From Gemmatimonadaceae bacterium (GTDB taxonomy: Bacteria; Gemmatimonadota; Gemmatimonadetes; Gemmatimonadales; Gemmatimonadaceae): DNA of 8,940 nt. Under the pieces are notes generated by a model, which saw only the letters and a program-made list of their open reading frames with translations, searched no databases and was not told the origin of the DNA. Each line of letters starts with the position of its first letter. Position 1 is the first letter of the stretch. The stretch covers positions 1 to 8,940 of the forward strand of contig JALOPO010000062.1 in NCBI GenBank assembly GCA_025453855.1, in the 5' to 3' direction. Positions 1 to 5,357 of this stretch are shown here, piece after piece. A program made the translations under genes and the position numbers.

Positions 1-498
1 GTCGATCTCGACGTCGCCGTTCACGCTCTCCGCCTTCACCGACGCGGTGGCCTGCGTGACCACCACGCGCCCGTTCACCGTCTCGGCATGGATCGGTGCG
101 CCGGCGGGGACCTCGAGCACGAGGTTCATCGTCACCTGCAGGTCGCGCCACGAGCGCTCGCGGCTCGAGCCGCGCGTCCCGTGCTCGTCGCAGCGCTGGC
201 CGGGCCAGAGGACGCAGACGGTCACGCCACCATCGCTCCGGCGCACGACCTCGGCACGCACCAGCGTCCCATCGCCACGCCGCACGATCCGCGTCCCCTT
301 GAGGACGACGCGGTCGTGCAGGCCGGCCACGATCCGCACCTCGCCGTTCACGTTGTCGGTGCGCACCAGCCGCCCGCTGGCGATCGCGCCCTCCCAGGTG
401 ATGGTCGTGCCGTCGTCGCGCACCGCCTCCTGCGCCTGGAGCGTGGTGCCGACGCATGCGGCGAGGACGGCGAGGGCCAACTGGCGACGATGCAGCAT
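1..498 (-). CDS. Exported DUF4097-like protein (partial, C-terminus beyond left edge)
   Basis: The first 166 codons are visible; the gene runs off position 1 in frame with no stop. The N-terminus is a signal peptide: MLHRR, a hydrophobic run (residues 6-18), then a possible signal peptidase I site after LQA (residue 22). An LAAC sequence ending at Cys15 could instead be a short lipobox. The mature part contains V-N-G-x-V turns at residues 50-54, 141-145 and 159-163, each followed by alternating hydrophobic beta-strand residues. This is the hallmark of DUF4097 beta-strand-repeat proteins, which are envelope proteins of unknown biochemical role, often encoded near ECF sigma/anti-sigma pairs. 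C95 and C103 could form a disulfide in the exported protein. The ATG start has GGAG at 505-508, six bases upstream. The family call is from motif recognition only; the exact function is unknown. Confidence 0.75.
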   Translation of the reverse strand, partial: MLHRRQLALAVLAACVGTTLQAQEAVRDDGTTITWEGAIASGRLVRTDNVNGEVRIVAGLHDRVVLKGTRIVRRGDGTLVRAEVVRRSDGGVTVCVLWPGQRCDEHGTRGSSRERSWRDLQVTMNLVLEVPAGAPIHAETVNGRVVVTQATASVKAESVNGDVEID

Positions 499-532
499 GA
501 CGGGCTCCGGATCGGGGGACGATGGTCGTCCG

Positions 533-557
533 TACGACCCGCCCCGCCCCCGGTTTC
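533..557 (-). promoter_or_regulatory. Possible ECF-sigma-type promoter of the DUF4097-like gene
   Basis: Read on the minus strand, GAAAC (557-553) is followed by exactly 16 bases and then CGTA (536-533). This matches the AAC ... CGT architecture of ECF sigma-factor promoters. Transcription would begin near 525, giving a leader of about 27 bases that contains the GGAG ribosome-binding site at 505-508. A 6-bp inverted repeat with a 4-base loop (GGTCGT/ACGACC, 524-539) overlaps the -10 element and could be an operator or a 5'-UTR hairpin. It is a single-site match in GC-rich DNA, so it is tentative. Confidence 0.35.
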
Positions 558-598
558 GTTGCCGGCGCGATGCAGGCGGTGGCCGACCTGCGCGTCGC

Positions 599-638
599 GC
601 GCGCCCCGCGAGGTCAGGGCGCGCCCCGCGAGGTCAGG
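599..638. repeat. Perfect 20-bp tandem duplication across the SDR stop codon
   Basis: Two identical 20-bp units lie head to tail at 599-618 and 619-638; each ends in CGCGAGGTCAGG on the plus strand. The SDR stop codon (634-636) is inside the unit nearer the gene, and the second copy falls wholly in the 3' untranslated DNA. Because 20 is not a multiple of three, the copied TGA at 614-616 is in another frame. It looks like a recent slippage or duplication event. No mobile-element ends are visible beside it. Confidence 0.9.
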
Positions 639-1344
639 CGCCGAGGCGGAGCACCTGCCCGGTGACCCGCCGTCCCTCGTCGCTGGCGAGCCAGAGCACG
701 GTGGCGGCGACCTCCTCGCGCTCCACGTAGGCGAAGCTGTCCCCCATGTCGGCGAGGTTGGCGGCGGTGCGGATCGCGGTCGGCGCGAGCGCGTTGGCGC
801 GCACACCGTGCGGCTGCTCCTCCTGCGCGACCACCTGCATGAGCGCGAGCACGCCGGCCTTGGCGGCCACGTAGGCGCTCATCCCCGCCCCCTTCCCGCC
901 CGGGATCGCCGCGGCGGAGGTGAAGTAGGTGATCGCGCCCTTGCGCTCGCGCAGGAGCGGCACGAAGGCGCGCGTCGCCATCCACGCGGTGGTGAGGTTG
1001 ATGGCGACCTGTCGATGGAAGATCGCCGGATCGGCGGCGTCGATCGGGCCGCTGAACGCGAAGCCCCCGGCGACGCAGACGAGGGCGTCGACGCCGCCCA
1101 TGGCGTCGCGCACGGTGGTCGCGAGCTGCTGCACCGCCTCGCCATCGGTGAGGTCGCAGGCGTGCGCGCTGGCGTCGATCCCGCGCGCCACGAGCGTCCC
1201 GGCGCGGGCGCGCGCCTCGTCGGCCATCACGTCGACGAGCGCGAGCCGCGCCCCTTCGGCGCCGAACGCCGCCGCCACCGCCTCACCCACCTGGCCGGCG
1301 CGCCCGACGCCGGTGATCACGACGTTCTTCCCGGAGAATCGCAT
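634..1344 (-). CDS. Classical short-chain dehydrogenase/reductase (SDR family oxidoreductase)
   Basis: This 236-residue protein has the length and motif order of a classical SDR, a cytosolic Rossmann-fold NAD(P)-dependent oxidoreductase. The cofactor loop begins at TG (11-12) but is stretched: T-G-x4-G-x2-G (residues 11-20) instead of TGxxxGxG. An acidic D38 after strand 2 favours NAD over NADP. D64 (CDL) sits at the adenine site, and CVAGG (90-94) replaces NNAG. The catalytic tetrad appears complete: N116, S143, Y158 and K162 (Y-V-A-A-K). The R-A-N-A-L-A-P-T segment (182-189) matches the usual post-catalytic motif. No signal peptide is seen. The substrate cannot be read from sequence. ATG at 1344 has no Shine-Dalgarno sequence but lies six bases after a TAGCAT box. 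The 98-aa gene ends 43 bp upstream, so the two are probably separately expressed. Confidence 0.9.
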   Translation of the reverse strand: MRFSGKNVVITGVGRAGQVGEAVAAAFGAEGARLALVDVMADEARARAGTLVARGIDASAHACDLTDGEAVQQLATTVRDAMGGVDALVCVAGGFAFSGPIDAADPAIFHRQVAINLTTAWMATRAFVPLLRERKGAITYFTSAAAIPGGKGAGMSAYVAAKAGVLALMQVVAQEEQPHGVRANALAPTAIRTAANLADMGDSFAYVEREEVAATVLWLASDEGRRVTGQVLRLGA

Positions 1345-1350
1345 GCGGGA

Positions 1351-1356
1351 ATGCTA
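1351..1356 (-). promoter_or_regulatory. TAGCAT box, possible -10 element for leaderless SDR mRNA
   Basis: On the minus strand TAGCAT is followed by six bases (TCCCGC) and then the SDR start codon. It fits the TANNNT -10 pattern, and the spacing would place the transcript start at or next to the ATG. No Shine-Dalgarno sequence precedes this ATG, which agrees with leaderless expression. No convincing -35 element was seen, and the match is short. Confidence 0.35.
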
Positions 1357-1377
1357 CGCGCGGCACCAAACCGCGCG
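1357..1377 (-). terminator. GC hairpin after the 98-aa gene, possible weak terminator or operator
   Basis: A perfect 7-bp GC-only stem (CGCGCGG/CCGCGCG) with a 7-base loop lies 10 bases after the stop of the 98-residue gene and directly upstream of the TAGCAT box. It has no following T-run. It might terminate the upstream transcript or overlap the SDR promoter as an operator. GC-only stems of this size arise easily by chance here. Confidence 0.3.
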
Positions 1378-1387
1378 CGGCGACGCG

Positions 1388-1684
1388 TCAGCGCGCGGTG
1401 CGACGGAGCTGGACGGTGGCCTCGTCGATGCGGATGCGATAGTCCTCGAGCGACTCGCGGGGCTGCCGCCTGGGGAGGACGAAGCGCGGATCGTCGGGCT
1501 CCTCGGCGTCGCCGGAGTCGACCATCAGGTCGCCGCCCTGGCGCTCGACCTCGAGTTCGAACCGTTCGATGGCCTCGAGGAGCTGCGCCACGTATTCGGG
1601 ATCGTCGTTCATCGAGATGGTGACGTTGCGCGAGCGAAGGCGATCGGCCGCCTCCCGCATCACGCGTTCGAGCTCCGCGTCCAT
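1388..1684 (-). CDS. Small acidic protein of unknown function (98 aa)
   Basis: I do not recognise a named family. The start is set at ATG 1684 because GGAG lies six bases upstream (1691-1694). The local context CCGGAGCCGGTCATG differs by one base from the start context of the DUF4097-like gene, although the reading frame stays open far upstream. The 98 residues are charged and mostly helical in character: a first helix (about 1-20), a second amphipathic segment E30 to Q49 with regularly spaced hydrophobic residues, then an acidic linker (DSGDAEEPDDP, 56-66), the segment RFVLPRRQPRES (67-78), and a final helix to the C-terminus. It has no Cys, Trp, signal peptide or membrane segment. It is probably a soluble adaptor-like protein. 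The codon pattern and ribosome-binding site support a real gene. Confidence 0.6.
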   Translation of the reverse strand: MDAELERVMREAADRLRSRNVTISMNDDPEYVAQLLEAIERFELEVERQGGDLMVDSGDAEEPDDPRFVLPRRQPRESLEDYRIRIDEATVQLRRTAR

Positions 1685-1707
1685 GACCGGCTCCGGCGAG
1701 GGGTGGT

Positions 1708-1743
1708 GCGGCGACGCGCCGCGTGTGTCCTGCACGGTGCAGG
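1708..1743. promoter_or_regulatory. Two adjacent dyads upstream of the 98-aa gene, possible operators
   Basis: GCGGCG-ACG-CGCCGC (1708-1722) and CCTGCAC-G-GTGCAGG (1729-1743) are perfect inverted repeats with short centres. They lie 24-59 bases upstream of the ATG at 1684. The second, with 7-bp arms around a single base, has the form of a regulator-binding site. No clear sigma-70 promoter for the 98-aa gene could be assigned beside them. The first is GC-only and weak as evidence. Confidence 0.3.
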
Positions 1744-1896
1744 CAGGAGCCGCGCCACGACAGCCCCCCTCGCGCCCGCCCGCGTGCCGCTGCGGTCGCT
1801 TGACAGATCGGCCGATGCGGGAATGTTGGAGGAGCGGCGCGACGATCGGGCAGGCCGCTCGAGGTGCCCACGCACCACTGCCAAGATCACACGAAT

Positions 1897-1930
1897 CCGA
1901 AACCCGTCGGTGCGAGCCGGCGGGTTTCGG
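1897..1930 (-). terminator. Strong hairpin, probable operon-end terminator or structured RNA
   Basis: The arms CCGAAACCCG (1897-1906) and CGGGTTTCGG (1921-1930) are a perfect 10-bp inverted repeat. It lies 72-105 bases after the epimerase-like gene's stop and about 210 bases before the 98-aa gene, where a terminator would be expected. On the minus strand the sequence after it (ATTCGTGTGATCTT) is T-enriched compared with its surroundings but is not a true T-tract. Read on the plus strand, the stem instead extends to 15 continuous pairs, including two G-U pairs, closed by a GCGA tetraloop. A plus-strand structured RNA is therefore an alternative. Confidence 0.5.
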
Positions 1931-1959
1931 GCGTCGGTGGGAATGGTGCGCGATGCGAT

Positions 1960-1994
1960 CGGTGCGCGCCACGACGCGCCGGTGGCGTGCGCCG
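1960..1994. repeat. Second intergenic hairpin, next to the epimerase-like stop codon
   Basis: On the plus strand 1960-1972 pairs with 1982-1994: 13 pairs including two G-U, with a 9-base loop. On the minus strand the two G-U pairs become A-C mismatches. It begins 7 bases after the epimerase-like stop codon, so it could be part of a 3' end structure. The rest of the gene-free stretch 1685-2001 shows no open frame with coding character. Confidence 0.35.
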
Positions 1995-2001
1995 CGGCAC
2001 G

Positions 2002-3024
2002 TCACGAGCCGAATCGATCGACGCGCGTGGCGAGCGGGACGAGTTCGCGTTCCTGCGCGCGCTGCGGCGCCGACGCGGGCGGCCGCGACGGCGGCGCCGC
2101 GGCGAGCCCGCCCCACAGCGCATCGAGCGTGTCGATGCAGGGACGCGGCCACCAGCCGAGATGCGCCGCGAGCGCGCTCCCGTCGAGCACCGACATCCAC
2201 GGCGACGAGAACGGCGCGCAGGCCGGCAGCAGCGCACGCTCGTCGAGGGCGGCGCGTGGCAGTCGTGCGCCGGTGAGCTCGGTCCTCGCGTGCGCGGCGA
2301 GGCGATGCAGCGCGTCGTCGAGCGCGAGCGACTCGCGCGGCGCGAGGTTCCACGCGCGCCCGGCCTCGCTCGGCGTGCGCGCGAGGGACAGGATCGCCTG
2401 CACCACGTCGTCGACATGCACGTGCCGCAGCCCACGCGGTGCGTCGTCGGGGAGCACGAGCAGGCCGCCGTCGCGCGCACGCCAGAGGTAGTTCCAGCAG
2501 CGCTCGTACGGATCGCGCGGACCGTGCACCATCGGGATGCGCAGGATCGACGCGGGGAGCCCCTGCCCTGCCGCCTCCTGCACCGCCGCCTCGGCCTCGC
2601 GCTTGTGCACGCCGTAGCGCCACTGGTCGAGGTGCCACGGATGCGATGGCGCCGGCACGAGCGGGCGCGCGTCCTCGTGCTCGGCGCAGAGTGCGGGCGC
2701 GCCGGCGCCCACGAGATAGACCTGCCCGGTGCTCACGAGGACGAAGCGCGCCGTGCGGCCCAGCATCGCCGTCGCCGCCTCCCGCGCCTGCACCCCGGTG
2801 TAGGCGGTGCAGTCGATCACGAGCTCGGCCTCGTGCGGCGCGAGTGCACGGGCGAGCGCGCCAGCGACATCGCGGTCGGCGCGGATGCGGACGACGTCGG
2901 AAGGCAGGTCATCGGCACTCACGCCGCGGTTGGCGACGAGGACGCGCCACCCCTGCGCGTGGAGCGCGAGCACGAGGGCGCGGCCGATCTGGCGGGTGCC
3001 GCCGAGGACGAGAGCGGTGGGCAC
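2002..3024 (-). CDS. Extended SDR: NAD-dependent epimerase/dehydratase-family protein
   Basis: A 340-residue extended short-chain dehydrogenase, a cytosolic Rossmann-fold enzyme class acting mainly on nucleotide sugars. The N-terminal loop is LVLGGTRQIG (5-14), in which Arg replaces the middle Gly of GxxGxxG, a GGTRxIG variant also found in the CSP41/atypical epimerase group. D71 (IDCTAYTG), S98-T99 (VSTGQVY) and the catalytic pair Y137/K141 (YGVHK) are present. RIPMVHGP (162-169) and HVHVDDVV (201-208) match the substrate-side motifs of the family. The last about 35 residues are Ala/Pro/Arg-rich and look like a tail. The only usable start after the in-frame upstream stop is GTG at 3024, and no Shine-Dalgarno sequence precedes it. 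The M24 gene ends 81 bp upstream. The substrate is unknown; a link to the sugar operon is plausible but unproven. Confidence 0.85.
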   Translation of the reverse strand: MPTALVLGGTRQIGRALVLALHAQGWRVLVANRGVSADDLPSDVVRIRADRDVAGALARALAPHEAELVIDCTAYTGVQAREAATAMLGRTARFVLVSTGQVYLVGAGAPALCAEHEDARPLVPAPSHPWHLDQWRYGVHKREAEAAVQEAAGQGLPASILRIPMVHGPRDPYERCWNYLWRARDGGLLVLPDDAPRGLRHVHVDDVVQAILSLARTPSEAGRAWNLAPRESLALDDALHRLAAHARTELTGARLPRAALDERALLPACAPFSSPWMSVLDGSALAAHLGWWPRPCIDTLDALWGGLAAAPPSRPPASAPQRAQERELVPLATRVDRFGS

Positions 3025-3088
3025 GAGGAGCGCGAAAGTGGGCGAACCGGTGTCGGGCGCGTCGTCGGCGGCGCGCCTCGACCGGCGT

Positions 3089-3105
3089 CGGCGCGGTGTG
3101 CGCCG
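3089..3105 (-). terminator. Hairpin directly after the M24 stop codon, possible weak terminator
   Basis: A perfect 6-bp GC stem (CGGCGC/GCGCCG) with a 5-base loop begins at the base after the M24 gene's TGA. No T-run follows. If functional, it would partly separate the glycan operon from the epimerase-like gene. Confidence 0.3.
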
Positions 3106-4254
3106 TCAGCGCACGAGGATCGCCGGTCGCACCAGTCGCGCGCCAGCGGGTGCGGTGACGGTCACCACCGGCCACGCGGGCGACGCCGCGGTGACCACGA
3201 GCCGCTCCCAGCGCGCAGTCGCCGGCGCATCGAGCGGCGGCGGCATGACGATGAAGGTGTCCTCGCTCTTCGTGCCGGTGATGCTCGGATTCCACGCCAC
3301 CGCCTGCTGCGGCTGCACGGCGCGCTCCTCGCCCGGCGCGGCGACGAAGTCGCGCCCCGCATAGCCGGTGGGGCCGCCCTGGTGGTGGAGCATCCACTCG
3401 TCGGGGACGCGCTCCTTCGCGTACTGCCGCTGTCCCGCGGCCACGATCGCGCCGAAGGTGGTGCCGGGCTGCGTCGCCTCCCACATCGCCGCCTCCACGC
3501 GGCAGGTGGCGAGGTGTCGATTCGCGAGCTCCTTGGGGAGGGCGCCGAAGTGGACGAATCGCGTGAGGCTCGCGATCAGGCCGTGGCGCTGGCCGCAGAC
3601 GACGACCATCACGTGGCGACGGATCGTGCGCGCGGTGGGGATCGGATGGCGGAAGTTGCGGATGCGCGCGTCGGCGCCCACCAGGAGCACGTGCGGCTGC
3701 ACGCCGCGCCGCAGGAGCTCGGTCGCGCAGCGTGCCTCGACGTCGTGCTCCGTCTCGCCGACCGCGAGCGCGCGACAGGTGGCCTCGATCGCGTCGCGGC
3801 AGTCACGACCGAGCGCCTCGTAGCGCTCGATCTCGTCGGGGAGGAGCGAGGCGCGGCAGTCGCTGGCGAAATCGCCCGGGAGCGCCGCGAGCGCGGTGGC
3901 GAGCGGATGATCGCTCGCCCACTGCGACCGATCACGGCCGACGACGCGCGTCACCGCCTCGGCCAGTGAGCGCGTCCACGGGAAGGTGCGCGCGGCGAGC
4001 CCACGCACCGGCTCCTCGTGCTGCAGGCGATCGACCTCGATCTCGCTCGTCACGAGCATTGCCTCGCGCGCCGTGACGACGATCGCCCCCACCGCCTCGT
4101 CGGACTGCGAGACGACGTGCGCGTCGCCACCGGCGGTGAGCCAGGCGACGTTGCCGCGCGTGGCGAGCACCACGCCGGACAGCCGATGCCGGTCGAGGTA
4201 CTCGCGCACGCGCTCCAGCTTGACGCGCGTCTCGGGGCCGGGGGTGGCGCGCAT
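3106..4254 (-). CDS. M24-fold (aminopeptidase P/creatinase-like) protein lacking most metal ligands
   Basis: 382 residues from ATG 4254. An alternative GTG at 4290, overlapping the GH43 stop as GTGA, would add 12 residues. Residues 10-135 resemble the N-terminal domain of aminopeptidase P/creatinase, and 145-380 the M24 pita-bread domain. Aligned by eye to E. coli aminopeptidase P (D260, D271, H354, E383, E406), the positions read: C220 in V-V-V-C-G for the first Asp, S229 in G-L-I-A-S-L-T-R for the second, a Gly in HHQGG (290-294) for His, N322 in W-N-P-S-I for the first Glu, and E331 in S-E-D-T-F for the last Glu. Four of five ligands are thus absent, so metal-dependent Xaa-Pro cleavage is unlikely. 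Creatinase shows that the fold can catalyse without metal. No signal peptide is seen, so it is probably cytosolic. It follows GH43 so closely that co-transcription is likely. Confidence 0.8.
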   Translation of the reverse strand: MRATPGPETRVKLERVREYLDRHRLSGVVLATRGNVAWLTAGGDAHVVSQSDEAVGAIVVTAREAMLVTSEIEVDRLQHEEPVRGLAARTFPWTRSLAEAVTRVVGRDRSQWASDHPLATALAALPGDFASDCRASLLPDEIERYEALGRDCRDAIEATCRALAVGETEHDVEARCATELLRRGVQPHVLLVGADARIRNFRHPIPTARTIRRHVMVVVCGQRHGLIASLTRFVHFGALPKELANRHLATCRVEAAMWEATQPGTTFGAIVAAGQRQYAKERVPDEWMLHHQGGPTGYAGRDFVAAPGEERAVQPQQAVAWNPSITGTKSEDTFIVMPPPLDAPATARWERLVVTAASPAWPVVTVTAPAGARLVRPAILVR

Positions 4255-4286
4255 CGTCCCGGTGCGCACCGGCGTCTTGCGCGCGG

Positions 4287-5357
4287 TCACGCGCGGCACT
4301 GCCCCGCGGGCATCGTCAGGCGCTGGCCGCTCGGCACCGGAACACCGAAGTCGGGGAGCCCGTCGGGGCGCCAGGCGAAGCGCTGCGTGCGGATGACGCG
4401 CTCCCACCCCGGTGCGGCGCTGGTCTTGGCGTGGTACACGATCCAGTCCTCGGTGGAGTCGGGCGAGGTGGTGAAGCTGGCGTGCCCCGGCCCGTAGACG
4501 GTGCCGAGCGACGAGAAGAGCGGGCCGTGCTTGGTGAGCTGCGTGGAGTCGAGCGTCGTCGCCCCCGCGCGCAGCCGCAGCGCGCCGAGGCGATAGGCCG
4601 GCAGCCACGACTCGTTCGTGCTGTAGACGATGAACGTGTCGGCCCCGCGCACGAGGAACGACGGCCCTTCCTGCAGCGCGAGTTCGGTGCCGCGTTCCCA
4701 CGGCTCGACCGGGGAGCTGATGCGACGCCGCCGCTCGGCGAGCGTCCACGGGTTGGCGAGCGGCGCGGCGTAGAGATGCTGCGGCGTGCGATCGGTGGCC
4801 GCGTTCTCGTCCCATCCCGACCAGACCGCCCACCAGCGCCCGTTCACGCGTCCCACCGTCATGTCGATCGCCCAGACGTTCCCGGTGGTCGCCGAGTCGT
4901 CGCCGGTGAAGAGCTGCCCGCGATCGATGTAGCGCCCCTGCGGATCGCTCCCCTCGGACTGCAGCACGCCGACGCGTTGCGAGAGGAAGGGCGGCCCCTG
5001 CCGACCGGCAGCGTAGTAGATGTACCAGCGCCCGTCGATCTCGTGCAGTTCGGGCGCCCAGACGTTGCGGCTGTTCCACCCCGTGTCGGGGGCGGTCCAG
5101 ACACGCACCGCGTTCTGCTTCACCTGGTCGAGGCGCGTGGATCGCGTGACCCAGATGGCGTCGTCGCGCGACTCGACGAGGTGGTAGAGCGCGCCGCGGC
5201 GCACGACCCACGGGTCGGCGCCGCTGCCGAGCGGATTGATGAAGGTGCAGTCGGGCGTGGGCTGCGGGCCCGGCGACGTCGCGCCGCCGCCGTTGGACGA
5301 GCAGGCGACGAGCGCGACGACGGCGACGAGCGGCAGCGTGCGGGGGATCAGCGCCAT
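4287..5357 (-). CDS. Glycoside hydrolase family 43 lipoprotein
   Basis: 356 residues. The N-terminus is a lipoprotein signal: hydrophobic run 8-18 and lipobox LVAC ending at Cys19, followed by a Ser/Gly/Pro linker to about 36. The enzyme should therefore be lipid-anchored in the outer envelope. The five-bladed beta-propeller of GH43 follows. The catalytic triad is visible: general base D48 in GADPW, pKa-modulating D165 in WAIDM, and general acid E230 in LQEGP. WAPELHEIDGRWYIYY (100-115) and GPGHASF (289-295, H292) are classic family segments. GH43 enzymes are inverting arabinofuranosidases, arabinanases or xylosidases; the subfamily and substrate cannot be fixed here. No carbohydrate-binding module is present. 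ATG 5357 lies inside the SusD gene's end (overlap 5348-5357, ATGGCGCTGA), which suggests translational coupling. Confidence 0.92.
   Translation of the reverse strand: MALIPRTLPLVAVVALVACSSNGGGATSPGPQPTPDCTFINPLGSGADPWVVRRGALYHLVESRDDAIWVTRSTRLDQVKQNAVRVWTAPDTGWNSRNVWAPELHEIDGRWYIYYAAGRQGPPFLSQRVGVLQSEGSDPQGRYIDRGQLFTGDDSATTGNVWAIDMTVGRVNGRWWAVWSGWDENAATDRTPQHLYAAPLANPWTLAERRRRISSPVEPWERGTELALQEGPSFLVRGADTFIVYSTNESWLPAYRLGALRLRAGATTLDSTQLTKHGPLFSSLGTVYGPGHASFTTSPDSTEDWIVYHAKTSAAPGWERVIRTQRFAWRPDGLPDFGVPVPSGQRLTMPAGQCRA

Noticed and set aside
1343..1825. ATGCGGGAATG shared at 1343-1353 and 1815-1825 as a possible common regulatory motif
   Set aside because: An 11-base match between two sites is expected many times in a GC-rich window of this size, and the two sites sit differently relative to their genes.
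1800..1828. Plus-strand TTGACA as a standalone sigma-70 promoter
   Set aside because: About one such hexamer is expected by chance on both strands of this window, and the matching -10 is only 3 of 6. Kept only as weak support for the RNA idea.
1388..2638. 416-residue minus-strand frame as one protein
   Set aside because: Only the last 98 residues have normal composition and a ribosome-binding site; the upstream part is Arg/Ala-rich and overlaps the epimerase-like gene in another frame.
1864..3969. Very long plus-strand open frame antisense to the epimerase-like and M24 genes (also 88-1623 and 4431-5699)
   Set aside because: Its translation is Arg/Ala/Gly/Pro-rich with no family motif, whereas the minus strand carries clear families. 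Stop codons are rare in GC-rich shadow frames.
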